A stretch of 64,000 nucleotides of DNA from Pohlia nutans (lineage: Eukaryota; Streptophyta; Bryopsida; Bryales; Mniaceae). The DNA lies in assembly GCA_022496805.1 (NCBI GenBank), contig CM040087.1, forward strand, positions 7,328,001-7,392,000, in the 5' to 3' direction. The position numbers were made by a program, and so were the translations under genes. Within the stretch, counting starts at the first letter, position 1, and each line of letters opens with the position of its first letter. The notes under the pieces were generated by a model. The model saw nothing but the letters and a program-made list of their open reading frames with translations, had not been told where the DNA came from and did not search any database. Below are positions 51,340 to 63,463 of the stretch, piece by piece.

Positions 51340-52741
51340 TATAACTTTTTAGGAAAAATATAAATAATAGTGATGAACAACAAGGTGTAGGTGGCATGCT
51401 TCTCAAACTTACATAAAAAGAAATTCAATTGAAAAAAAATCCGTAGTGTGTATGAGAATTTTAGGAATTTGAGCTTTAAAGTGTTGTAAAAAATGCAATT
51501 TTAACAATTTTGAAGAACAGTAAGTTGAACTAGAAAGTAGAAGATAGTTCCCAAACTTTTTTAGTTGGGATTGTTTTCATTTGAATTTAGGAACTAGGGG
51601 AAAATCTGAAAACAATTAAACACAGCCCCATGGAGCTCCTTGCACGTTCAGGGGTTCAGGTGGACAATTGTATCCAAGAATAATACCGTTACTTTAGTGT
51701 CTAATTTTGATTCCATAATTTTGACTCAATAATAACTAGAGAATTGTAAATTTCTGTTACAAGAACACAAAGTCCTTCAAATTTTGCAAATATGTTGATC
51801 GATCCACCGGAAAAAACATAAAAAGGCGACACAAGTGAACTTGGGACATGGTAGTTAGGGATGCTAATGTTTTCATACTAGGGTGTTAGATTTGTCAAAA
51901 TAAAAGTGTACAATATATAAATCATTTGCCATTATTGGCATCATTATCACTATATAATAATTACGGAAAATGTTTAAATATATTTAAAATGGAATATTTT
52001 CAAGATCTTTGAAATCTATTATACATGTTTTATGTTATTATGAAATAATTTGGAATATTCCAAAAAATAATTTTGAAATCTGTACATATTTTATGCAATG
52101 TGACAATTAATAATGATAACAAACACCAATTCAACAAGTCACCAACAAATTACTTCACCCAAACATAATTCTTTTAGAATTAATCATTGTTGTTGTATTT
52201 AGTTTTAGAATGCCATTTTTTGTAAGCACCTAGATATAATACATCTTTGTGTTGTTTTGAAATTTTAAATGCAAATCGTCGTTCTAGAATTTATGAGAAT
52301 GTTTGCAATGAATGATCTGTTGATTTTGCTAAAATTTTAAGAAAACAACTCATGATCAAACCTTATAGTCATGTAATATATACAGTAGATTGTTTTGAAA
52401 ATTCATATACAATCTCACGACTAAATTCTCTTCGAGTTTCAGCAGTGAAGTTTCGTACATCAATACCAATTATAAGATACAACTACTTTCTTGAAAGCAT
52501 CACGAGAAAGTGATGAAATTGTAGGGACGAACATGGTCATTTACGGGTTAAGCAAAGAGTACAACACATTGCACGTGAAGATGAGCATGAGCCAAAAATT
52601 CTTGCAAATTTTTAAATTGTGAATACTTTGTTAAAACTCACTATGTCCAAAATAAGTATTTTAGTTTTAGCGTGTTTTAATTTAATTCTTTTTTTGCCAA
52701 AAATTAGCCACCTCGGTACTCGAAAAACGATTTTTCTTTAG

Positions 52742-53120
52742 CCCTTAAACGTCAAGAGGGCCTAGGCGGGGCAGCCCATAAGGCATTTAAATTTTCGGAG
52801 GCGAAAAAAATAAAAAATAAGATGGTTTTTTTGGAAAAAACGGCTCTGCTGGCCAGCATTATTGCGGCACTGTAGTACTGCGGCACTTTTCAGAAAACGA
52901 CCTCAACTGCCCCAACCTCAAAACTTGTTCAATTTGATAACTTTGATTGTTTACCAACGATTTCACAATCTTTCAAATGAGGCGCAAATTTGGAATCTAG
53001 ATTGCTTTTTCAGTACTTTCCAATGCACCAATCCTCGCTTAATTTGGTTGAGAAAATCCACTTTTTTCTTCATTATTCTCTTTTAAATAAGCCCATGGGG
53101 CTTACCTTGACGTTTAAGGG
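52742..53120. mobile_element. TTAA-family element E12
   Basis: A 379-bp element, CCCTTAAACGTCAAGAGGG ... CCTTGACGTTTAAGGG, flanked by TTAG (52738-52741) and TTAA (53121-53124). It closely matches E13 (55500-55867). Confidence 0.8.
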
Positions 53121-53525
53121 TTAATAATCATATGTAGCTTTTGTGTCACTCTCATTGTCCGACCCGTTTGAAGTGGGAAGGGCTCACATTTGAAGTATAA
53201 AAATAAATAAATAAATAGGACAATTGTGTTCCAAACAAAGGGAGTACATTGTAAGATTTCTTTTTTTTATAATAGTGTTAACCGAAAAGTCAGTTCAAAG
53301 AGGAAAGTTTTAGCAAACTCCTCTTGAACTCCTCTTGAACTCATATTGAAATATAAATAGACCAAAAACTAGTTCATGATGAGTTGGGAGACAATCTAAA
53401 GCAAGTCACTGTCATTATTCTCCACACCTCGCAACGACTCCCACACCTTCTACCAAACCTCCAAGCCCATGGCCCACAAGGGGACAGTCTATGACACGAC
53501 ACTATTCAACCCAAATATTACTTAA

Positions 53526-53751
53526 CCCTTAAAGGTCCAGATTGGCCATTCCGGCCAATGTACACGACCGTATTTCATTGTATTTGGAATGGTTCTACAC
53601 CTCCTATGAGTATTGTATCAAAAGTAAAATTAAAATTCATGTCTACATGGTCTTAAAAGCTATTGGGATCTCAATTTGGAACTTTCTACTCATAACAAAC
53701 AAATGTTAAATATACGGCAACGTATCTACTATTCCCTAAATCCTTCAAGGG
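53526..53751. mobile_element. TTAA-flanked element E14
   Basis: A 226-bp element, CCCTTAAAGGTCCAG ... AAATCCTTCAAGGG, between TTAA 53522-53525 and 53752-53755. It has a subterminal hairpin GGCCattccGGCC. Confidence 0.82.
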
Positions 53752-53917
53752 TTAACAGAAGTTAGAAGTAGATGGGCTTGTTTTCGGTTAACTCAAATCT
53801 ACTAAGAAAATTCCACCATTTTGAACAAGATCAACTAAAATATCTCATCAATTTAGCAAATTAATCCAGCAACATTGACACCCATGATTGATACCATTTC
53901 AGCTAAAGATCCAATAG

Positions 53918-54314
53918 GGTTGGATAACCTATTACCACCACCTCCCCCATTTATGACAGGTACAACTTTCTTGGAGCCACCACAATTGAGACCCAAAACC
54001 ACCAATTTCACTATTCAAGTAGACCAATGGCATGCCAAGAATTGCGAAGAAATAGCTGGTGGTTTTGGGTTAGCTCATGAGCGGATCTAGGAACAACAAA
54101 GTGTGAACTTAAGAAATTGGTATGTGATGTATGGGTAAAAGGTTACTTTCCACTTTGGAAATTTGTATAAAATTGACAAATGCGAATTAGATGTTGCAAA
54201 TTTTTGCAATCCTCATCAAAACCTATTTCGAATGCAGTCATATTTTTTTTGGGAATCTAGCACTGCCAAAAATAGGCCAGATTGCTTAAGTTGGTGGTAA
54301 TAGGTTATCTAACC
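53918..54314. mobile_element. TIR element, GGTTRGATAACCTATTACCACC ends
   Basis: A 397-bp element with 23-bp ends, GGTTGGATAACCTATTACC ... GGTAATAGGTTATCTAACC. Same family as 27994-28618. The proline-rich frame across its left part is a chance effect. Confidence 0.6.
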
Positions 54315-54780
54315 TTACCTGTGCCAAAGCCTGTCAATGTGAGCGAGAGAGCCTGACATGACTTCTCTGTTGTCTTCTGAACCACTTTCAGTCTTGACAA
54401 ACTTGATGCTCTGCAAATCAAAAATGGAATGCAGAAATCCGGCGAAACTAACGCTCGTGCAAATGAAAACGGGCGGCTCTCACAGTCTCACTGGCTCACT
54501 AAATTCCTGGTTGACACCACCAGTAACTTAATCGGCTTCAGTTGTTCTTCAGTTGAGACCGTTGGGAATCTTTCCATGGCTGAAATCACGAATCAATCAA
54601 TGCGCATGCCGCATGCGGATTTGGACGCCAAGCATGTGAACGAAACTGGCGTCAGTTGTCTTCATTTCAAACAAAACAAAACCAAAACTAACTTAACTGA
54701 GTGGCGTCAGTCACACAGGATTCCTCCCCTTGGCGGAATGACCCCGCCACTGAATCCTGCTTGTCGGAACGTCAGGAATT

Positions 54781-55207
54781 AGCTCATAGAACTGGCAGAC
54801 GTGACAGAACTGGTTAACGTACGTCAGATCCAGGCAGCCATGGTGTCGAAATTTACCTTTTCCACGTCAGATTTTCACGGGTCCATGTCACTCTGAAGCA
54901 ATCGTGAGTTAACATGTGGCATTCTCGTTTTGATGCCGAAACTGACCAGGAATATGCCGGAATTGTCAAGGATTCTTTCCTTTTGCGGAATGGTCCTGTG
55001 TCAGGATTAATTCTGACAGCACTCATAGAGCTGGTTAATTTCACTTCAGAATCATTGTCAGTTACCGTACGTGAGGGTCAGATTCAGACAGCCCTGGTGT
55101 CGAAATGGGATTGTCCACGTCAGATTTTGATGGGTCTACGTCACCCTGAACCAGTTGTCAGATAACACGTGGCATTCTCTTTTACTATACCAAAATTTGA
55201 CCAGGTC
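54781..55207. repeat. Diverged tandem duplication (~240-bp period)
   Basis: 54781-54952 and 55021-55207 share in order 'catagarctgg', 'ggtgtcgaaat', 'ccacgtcagattt', 'gtggcattctc' and 'gaccagg'. Confidence 0.75.
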
Positions 55208-55499
55208 GTTGGACACTTGGGGATAGCGACAATGCCGGGGCCCTAGCTCGGAGACTCACTGCGCTCCTTCTTCATCTGTCAGAATTAGAGTGTCAGAAAC
55301 ATCATAATTGGCACCCAGTGTATGATTAGAACAGTCAGGGATAGGTAGGCTGTACTCATTGTATTGTCTGTGTTGAATGTTGTAGTGCTATCGAATTTCT
55401 TCCTATCACAGTAACTGACATGGGTATCCAATGTGTGTTACACTCGTAGAAATTCACAGGAAGATTTGGCGGCGTTAGCCTTCTGTTAACCCTTAAACG

Positions 55500-55867
55500 T
55501 CAAGAGGGCCTGGGCGGGGCAGCCCGAAAGGCATCTAAATTTTTGGAGGAGGAAATTTTTAATTTTTTAATTTTTTTTTGGAAAAACGGCTCTGCTGGCG
55601 AGCATTGTTGCGGCACAGTAGCACCGTGGCACTTTTCAAAAAACCGCCTCAACTGCCGCAACCTCAACTCCTACTCATTTTGATAACTTCGATTGTTTAC
55701 CAATGTTTTCACAATCTCTCAAATGAGGCGCAAATTTGAAATTTAGATCGCTTTTTCAGTAACTTTTCAATGCACCAATCCTCGCTTGATTTGGTTGAGA
55801 AAATCCACTTTTTTCTTCATTATTCTCTCATAAATAAGCCCAAGGGGTTTACCTTGACATTTAAGGG
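55500..55867. mobile_element. TTAA-family element E13
   Basis: A 368-bp element, CCCTTAAACGTCAAGAGGG ... CCTTGACATTTAAGGG, flanked by TTAA (55496-55499) and CTAA (55868-55871). Sister of E12. Confidence 0.8.
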
Positions 55868-55871
55868 CTAA

Positions 55872-57639
55872 TCTAGCCTGTGTTAGCTCTTCTTTTAGCC
55901 CGCATAGCATTGGGTTTAAAAAAATAAAAATCGGATCCTCTTTTTTACGTAGACGTTTCAGTTATCCGTAAAGTTCATGGCTCACTGGGCCGGATTCATG
56001 ATAAAATTTGTGGAAATGTAAATTTAACCGGGGAAAAAAGTACCTTGATTTAGTCTGTATCAACACAAAATGCAGTGATCAATGGTCGGAGTTAGAACCT
56101 GTCATAGTGGAGAAAGATGCTGGTGAACAGCTTTTGGTTCTTCCACTGCTCGTGCTCAAACTCCGGGGAGCGCAGGAAAATTTGGGTTAGAAGTGTTTTA
56201 GCACCGTTTTTGGTACTTTCAAATTTTGCACCCCAACTTTTGTTTTTAGTTCTCGACACAAACTCTTTTTGAGGGAACGAATCTACTATTCACTCAAAGT
56301 CCGGTCTAGTCACCCACTTTTCAATGACTTTGCGAATAACTCTATTAGCTCCCAAGAACCCTCCCTTTCCTTAACTGAAGTACTCCACAAGGGTGGAGAG
56401 GATTAGCCCCCTATTAATCCAAAAGAATTACGCCACAAATCTTCGTGTGAAAGTTGGTCTTTGGACATCATGTTCTCACACTAACTCAGTGCCACTAGTG
56501 ACTTTGAGCACCATGATCTATTACAATTGTTTGATGCCCAAAAACTGCATTATTGTTAGAAGGTGAAATACATCACAATAGTGTGGACCCTGAGCCAATA
56601 GGAATAGTAGTTTTAGCAAACAAGAGGCTTATTGTGGGACAAATAGTTTGAAGAATCATGAAGCTTAATATGAGACAAAAGCATCATTTTTTATTTTATT
56701 TTATTTTTTGCTATATTTTGCGAGATTGCTTTACAAAATATGGCATTTCTCTTTTGTTAAGGAAAAAAATTGAATTTTTTCCTCCAGATTATCTCTATAT
56801 TTATTGTGAGGATAGCCAGTTTTGTGAAGAAAACTAACAAAATATGAAGCATGATTGGAAGCTTAAAATTTTGCAAAAAACATTCTTTCCCAATTCTTTT
56901 AATGTCGCCAGTTAGGCTTCTAAGGGAAAACAAACACTGGAAAACCACTGAAACAGAAGTATACTTATAATAGTGGCGGACACTAATACAGCGCTTGCTG
57001 TACAGTACATAACACTTTCAGCTTTGGTTATAAAACGTACGTGGCATGTGGAAAGTGTCCAGAACAGTAAAAAAAATATTCTGTGTAGAATGTGATAGCT
57101 TACTAGAATGTGATATTGGAGTGTGAGTGTGATAACAAGGAGTTGCGCAGAGCGGACAGTGTAATAAGGACCCTGCCGTGCGCAGGCGCAAGTGAGGGTG
57201 GGGCTACTGATTGATGTGCCTTCCGGAAGCAGACGGCGAGAGTGGCACGCACAAAACGTCCCCAGGCAAGTCCTGGAGGAGATTCCAGTACTACCGTGAT
57301 CGCACATGGTGCGGCTGCTCAGTACCCTCAGTGAGTGAGAGAGTTTTCAAGTCGATTTCGCGCATCACCCCTCACGACACTGAAGCTTCGCAGGCGTGAA
57401 GACAGGCCTCCATTGTGACGACAAACCAACAACTCCAAAACGTCACCACCATGGCCGTCAGTACTCCCACAATCACATTCCTCATTCCCACACAAACGTC
57501 ACACAACACCACCCAACTGAACTCGTACTAGCTACCACCACATTCCTTACTATTATTATTATTATTAGATGAGGCCCGTTCAGTGACATCACACATATTT
57601 CACTTTTAAAAAGAATGTCAGTCTTTATTCACTCGTGCA
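55872..57639. other. Gene-poor spacer
   Basis: AT-rich to 57100, then a more GC-balanced stretch at 57170-57430. No gene or repeat recognised. Confidence 0.4.
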
Positions 57640-58060
57640 CAACAGTAATTTGTAAGAGCAAGCCCAGAAGTTTTGATGAATTCATGGGTACAACGTCATT
57701 TTAAATTGGGGGAACATGAGCATAAGGGGAGGGTATGTATGGGGGAGGGGTATGTATGTTGCACCCAATATTATGTTGTAGTCAACACCTTATTCCATGT
57801 TATCGGAGCATTGTAAACTGCGCTCCAACATGCTGTCAGTCAAGTGCTAGTTATTGAATCTCCCACAACTTCTAATTAAGTTCAGTGCAAGAAAAAAAGC
57901 ACCTGCTAAGACAGTAGTATTTGGCGTGGAGAAATCAAATTTAATGGCGCTGAGCATCATCTTAGGGTTGGCGTCACTATTGTTGGGTTGAACAAGGGAG
58001 AAATTGCCCTTTATCTTAACGTTGGATCAAGGAAATTGCTGTTGCTGGGCATGCTCTAAC
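57640..58060 (-). repeat. Inverted copy of parts of 14950-16540
   Basis: The minus strand matches 16090-16540 and 14950-15115 and lacks the M1 insertion, so it shows the pre-insertion state of that locus. No coding content is recognised. Confidence 0.7.
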
Positions 58061-59210
58061 ACATTTTCTTTCTTCATTTGAAACTAACAACAATTTTGGA
58101 AGAAAGGAATAGTGTCAAAGTGTGGTGCCCACAGCAACTATTGTCAACCTCGTGGACATTTTTGGTTTGGAACGTACACCACCAAAACATTGGGTAAAAG
58201 GTTGGTGTACCTTAGTGCTTGGGGTACCACGCTCAGGCACTATTCTAGTGTTGGTATCTTTCAACAGTGAACCATTCGACAACGGTTCATTTTAAACACC
58301 CCTTTGAGGTCACTACTTTTCATATTGACCCTATTTCTTTGGCAACTGTGTAATGCTAGTACAATAGTGCATTGTTCTTTGGTGCCTAAAGACCAGCTTT
58401 GAGAATACTAAAGTCGGTAGGGACACAATCTCATCGATGTCTGTTGCGAATAACTCATCTTTTAGGTTATCACTATATATATGCATTTCTTAAGCAATCG
58501 TCCAAACTGGAAAGGTTGATGAAGGGAGCTCTCCCAATGGAAAGCACAGTCCTACAATCTACGATAGAATGTCAAAGTGGTTCGTTACCGCAGCCTCTGC
58601 ATGGATGCATGTCTTTCAGTTGCAGGTACTGAACTTGACCTGCACCATTCTCAAAGTGTAAACAGTTACACAACGGTCAAAATTCTCCAAAACAGGTGCG
58701 GATCAGGTACACATATATGCAAGAAAAAAGTAGATGGAGCATTGAAGTCGAAGAATTAGTACAATACACTCCAAAAGCAGGAGCAAAAATTCTTTATAAA
58801 TGCAGAAAAAAATTGATGCTGACATTGATTTTGGAAATTTTGTTTTTTGTTGTTTTTCACAGAAGGGTCTGATGAACCCAGTAAAGTAGTATTACACCAG
58901 CTAGTAAGAGCGGTCCACAAAAAAAAAAGGGGGAACAGAAAGCGTGTGCTCAACTTCGATCTCTAGCACTTGTGTCCAGTGCTGGATACGAGACAACACG
59001 CTTTGTGGCAAAACGGGAAATGGATGGCGCTCAACTGGGCAGGGTGGTACACTACATAAATTCCTGTAAGAAATGTACATTCAAGCAGGTGCTTGAGAAA
59101 AACCAAAAAGGTGTGTTGTTGCTGTACAAAAAATATCACGAGGGGGCTGGGGCGGCTTGGGAATACTCGTCACCGACCTCCTCGAAGAAACAGACTGAAT
59201 GATCAATTAG

Positions 59211-60953
59211 TTACTGGGCCTGGAGTAAGTCCTGGGCCGGTATGAATGCGCCGTGGAATCCGTAAGGGACGCGCGACGGCAGCTTGACGGACGCGACACG
59301 CGCCAGCGTCGGCGACGCCGCGTCCAGCACGAGAAGCTCAGACAGCCCGGTGTGCTCGTCATGGCAAAACGCCAGCAAGTATCCATCGTCCTCGGCCGTT
59401 CCGCCGCTGCCGCGCGGCACGAAAACTGGCTCCCCGCCGAACCGATCCGGACCGAAATTGTAGCGCGCCACGACGTCCCCCGATTGCACGTCCACCTTCG
59501 CAATCCCGGACACCTTCGGCCATGGCTCCACGATAGCCAGGTACATGAATTGGGTCTTCTTCCCCACGTAATTGAGGTTCATTTTCCCCACTTCTAAGTT
59601 CAAGCTACAAAGCTCGCGCTTGCTCGATTTCCCCGTCACGCGGTTGAGCCGCACCTCCGTGAACAGCGCGCGCGGCACCTCGGACGTTTTGAAAATGATG
59701 TCCGCGGGCGTCATGGAGGAGCCAATCACCACGACCTCGTCCCCCTCCTCCCACGCGTTGTACAAATGGAAAAAAAAACAATTCGGAACCTCAATCCATA
59801 GCAGCTGCTCTTCACTGGTGGCGTATTTCGGCATAATCCCGAACCGCGGCGTCTTCTTCGGATCCAAAACGACCGGGGAACCCCCCGTGAGCATCTCCTT
59901 GAGACGAAACACGATCTGCTGATCAGGAATGACGACGAAATTCTCGGTGATGGCGAAGTCATGCGTCATGGCAGCTTCCGGCAATGTGACGGGTACCTCG
60001 TTCTTCTTCTCCCCGTCGGGACCGAATATCAAGTATTTCAAATACGGAGCGGAGAGAACATTGTAGCTCAAGCTGAAAAGCTCCCCTGTTGCGGGGTCGA
60101 TCTTGGGGTGCGCGATCATGGAATGCGCGAGCTGGCCGTGGAAATCGTAGCGCCCCACGGTTTCGATGTCGTCGTTTTCGGTCATGCGAACCTCCACGGG
60201 AAGATCGTCTTCCGAAATCGCCAACAAGCGCTTGTTGAACCACACCAGGCCCGCATTGGCCACGCCCATGCCCTGGGACGCGTCCAGGATGCCGCAGAGC
60301 GACCGCGTCCAGTGCGCAAGCAGGCGCGCCACGCCGCCGTAGCCGTGAAGCTCCCCGATGGGCTTGGGGAAGAACGCGCGCCCCTGGCGAGCTTCCTCCA
60401 TGAACCGGTACGTGCGCGTGTAGCGGCACGCGTAGCTCACGGACCCGTCTGCGTGAATACTCACAGCATGCAACATGCCGTCCCCGTCAAACAGGTGGTG
60501 GCGTCCCGTCGGGGCGAACTGCGGATTCGGCCCATTGCGCACGTACACGCCTTCCAAGCACCCCGGCAGATTTCCTTCCACCTCCAAGTCGTGGCAGGCG
60601 GGTTGCTCCGCCACGGGGGAGAAATTCCCCTCCAATTGCACCAGCGGATCCACCGTCGACGGCAGCGGCCCCTGATCCCCGTGCAACAACTCCAAGTTTC
60701 GCTCCACCACGTCGATCACCTTGTCCGCTATCTTCTGCGCGAAGTTCAGCGGCTTTTTCTTCGTCGTCGTCGTCGTCCTCGTCGCCGGTCCAGTACTACT
60801 CGGTCTCTCCACAAACAACTTGGGCAATTCAGTAGTAGCTCGCCGACCCGCTACGGCCTGCGCCCGGAGCTCGTTGGTTCTCCCACTGACATGATCTCTA
60901 CTCCCCAACATCCAGCTGCTACTGGCTCCTAATTTCGCAGTTACACAAGCCAT
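59211..60953 (-). CDS. NCED: 9-cis-epoxycarotenoid dioxygenase, plastid, intronless
   Basis: Cleaves 9-cis-violaxanthin/neoxanthin to xanthoxin, the committed step of abscisic acid synthesis, in plastids. A single 580-residue frame without introns, as usual for plant NCEDs. The first ~65 residues are Ser/Thr/Arg-rich and end in a Thr/Lys run, a plausible transit peptide. An amphipathic helix (NFAQKIADKVIDVVERN) follows. The seven-bladed-propeller iron ligands fit: His282 (AHPK), His331 (MTHDF), His396 (FFFHLYNAWEE) and His567 (YGFHGAF). Other family marks are YVRNGPNP, HLFDGDGM, GVANAGL, SEDDLP and EPWPKVSG. CCD1 or CCD4 is less likely because of these signatures. GC content is far above that of the surroundings. 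Confidence 0.95.
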   Translation of the reverse strand: MACVTAKLGASSSWMLGSRDHVSGRTNELRAQAVAGRRATTELPKLFVERPSSTGPATRTTTTTKKKPLNFAQKIADKVIDVVERNLELLHGDQGPLPSTVDPLVQLEGNFSPVAEQPACHDLEVEGNLPGCLEGVYVRNGPNPQFAPTGRHHLFDGDGMLHAVSIHADGSVSYACRYTRTYRFMEEARQGRAFFPKPIGELHGYGGVARLLAHWTRSLCGILDASQGMGVANAGLVWFNKRLLAISEDDLPVEVRMTENDDIETVGRYDFHGQLAHSMIAHPKIDPATGELFSLSYNVLSAPYLKYLIFGPDGEKKNEVPVTLPEAAMTHDFAITENFVVIPDQQIVFRLKEMLTGGSPVVLDPKKTPRFGIMPKYATSEEQLLWIEVPNCFFFHLYNAWEEGDEVVVIGSSMTPADIIFKTSEVPRALFTEVRLNRVTGKSSKRELCSLNLEVGKMNLNYVGKKTQFMYLAIVEPWPKVSGIAKVDVQSGDVVARYNFGPDRFGGEPVFVPRGSGGTAEDDGYLLAFCHDEHTGLSELLVLDAASPTLARVASVKLPSRVPYGFHGAFIPAQDLLQAQ

Positions 60954-61455
60954 GAATTCTTCAACAACAACAAAAAGCTCTCTGCTTTCCCGTCAATTAC
61001 AACAGAACTTGAATGATCCTCCCGAGCTCGTTGAACACTAATTTGAAAATATTCTGAATGTCGTAGCCACGGTATTCGCTTCCATCCCTGGTCATCACGC
61101 TGCGTCACCATAAACCCAAATGCAACGAATTTCCAATGCAACAAACACCTTGCAATGACATAATTGCTACTGAATCCGGAATCGAGCTAATTGGCATTAC
61201 GAACTGGGTGAAGAAGCTCTACATGCAGCAAGAACAGGGCTGTGCATGAGTTCTAATGGGAATGTATTGGCGAGCCTGGAGAGTGTCTGAGTGATGACTG
61301 GAGCTCAGGCAGGCAGGCAGGGCGGGCAAGGGGCCGTGAGGTGGTGTGTCGGGAGAGGCCGCCATAGCTGTGGGTTTTGTAGACAATGGGCGAGGTGAGC
61401 TGTCCCGCGCTCTACAGTAGACAGTCGTTTTGGGTCGTAAGCCCTCACACCCTGC

Positions 61456-61461
61456 CACGTG
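61456..61461 (-). promoter_or_regulatory. G-box/ABRE (CACGTG) upstream of NCED
   Basis: GCCACGTGTC, a strong ABA- and stress-response type G-box, about 500 bp before the NCED start. It fits feedback or drought control but is position-based inference. Confidence 0.45.
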
Positions 61462-63420
61462 TCTCCAGATTTCATTTCGCATGGGGTGTTGCCCTCTCAG
61501 CGGGAAGGAAGCCCGCACCTTCCTCATTGGACGGCACTCCCCACTACATCCGTGTTGGCATTTCCTGAAATTTCCCCGGCACAACAACTCCGGGCAACTC
61601 TGGGGTCGTGGGGGTGGCAGCCGTCCATTGACGCCCCTTCCTTATTTGGATTGGAGACCTTGCTGACCAAGATGAATCCCCCCCGCTTGGTGTGAGCTCA
61701 CCTCCCTCATCACGAACTGGACCAACCGATAAATTAATATTCTTCATTCACTACATGGAGAAAGCGGCGCTTTTTCACTCAGTAGGTGAGTCAAATAGCG
61801 CCACTTTGCACTCACTGCTCATACGCTCAAGACTTGGTAAGTGCGATTCGTCAAGTAGGACCAATGTGTGTGTAGAGTGAACTCTGAGTGAGAAGCAACG
61901 TCTTTGATAGTAGTGATTTTTTCTTGGATCGGTACGGTCCTGGAAACTTAATTTTGATACAACAAATTAGCACTTTGTTGTCTCTGCCCCACGAGTGAAG
62001 AGACTACGAAAACCGCTTTGTTTTTCAGGAGTTACACGATTGAACAATAAAAAAACACAAGCTGTAAAAGTAAATCAGTTTAGGGTAAACAGTAAAGTAG
62101 AGACTATGCAACAAGCCGCTTGTTAGGAGTAACTAAAGGTTCTTCCTACAATATTCAGTAAATATATATACATGTGGAGAACTTCCACAATAGTATTGTA
62201 TCTCACTTTCTAGTTCGACACTTTGAATGCAAAAATGTAATTTCCACGTAGGATTCACTTAGGTCTCAACCGATATGAAATGACACACGACGAAATTCTT
62301 GAAATTTTGAATTATTTTTATGCCAAAATAGAAAGTGTGGTACAATAATTTGCCTCCTTTGAAGCGTGATTAGTCGACCTACAACATACTCTCTATTTAC
62401 AATGGCCTTAGGCAAGTGTTGGGATGAGTTCTCCATAAAAGGCAGATTTGGGACAAATCCTACAAAACCTCCAATGTTGGCTCCTGATAGAAGTAGTTGT
62501 TGGTCCAATTACCCCCTATTCTTGGCCAAATAAGAACCCCTCTCCATATGAAGGTCTCGTGATTTTTCCAATTTAACGGATACACTCAAAATCCGGTCAA
62601 TTTTTGACAGCAGCCCTGATTGACTGATAACTCTAAAGTTTACCCTTTAATTTGAGATTATTTTTATTTTTATTTTTTTCACAAGTAAAGGGGAGCCACT
62701 TACTGGCTTGTTTAGAGATTTCTGAGAATTTCAGGCAAACCCCAAAAAATACTTGATTTATGAATAAAAACTCCGAGTTTTCTTCCACCAGCCGTCCACC
62801 CCCGTGTGGCAAAAATGCTGAGTTGGCATGGCGTGGCGGTACAGTTGGCAGGGAGGCCAGCTGATACAGGGGAGACACCACCTGACCCATGTCACCCAAC
62901 TGCTGCCCTTTCTAATCTGGGTGGACTTTCCAAGCATAACTGCTTTCTAGAAAGGGAGGAAAAGGATCCGTTTCACACTGTACGTGGGATTCCATTCCAT
63001 CCCCCGCAGTCAATGTCTCATTTTACTTTACCTTTTTCCTTTACTTGTTACCTTTTTCCGATGTGCTACGTGGCCTCTTCTTTGAGTGATGCTGGATACT
63101 GTAGGCTGAGAACCACTGTCTTTTCATCCGAAGTAGCTTACATATTCTCACAACAGTTGGATGGTGAAGATTATAAAAAACATATTGTGCCACGAGGATA
63201 AAGTTGGGGAATTGAAAAGACATTGATTCCTGGAAAAAGTGTTGTACACGTCCAAATACATATGTCGTTTTTAATACCAAAACAAATTTACCCCAATTTT
63301 CCTATTGACAAGTTCAGTAAATCAAATCCTTCTTGCATTATTTTTATGACGTTGTGGAGTTAAATTACAAGAAAAATTTCATTTTTCATGTCTGGTTTTC
63401 CTTTCATGTATTTAATTTAA

Positions 63421-63425
<5 letters not shown>

Positions 63426-63459
<34 letters not shown>
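63426..63459. repeat. Homopolymer T34
   Basis: Thirty-four T in a row. No adjacent retroposon body recognised. Confidence 0.95.

Positions 63460-63463
<4 letters not shown>

Noticed and set aside
53875..54090. Proline-rich 71-codon frame
   Set aside because: Overlaps the left end of a TIR element; the PPPPPP run is the element's ccacctccccc text.
59961..60932. 323-codon frame opposite NCED, and other long frames on both strands there
   Set aside because: High GC makes long shadow frames; the NCED frame carries all family motifs.
63426..63459. T34 run as the tail of a minus-strand retroposon
   Set aside because: No recognisable body and no target duplication on either side.
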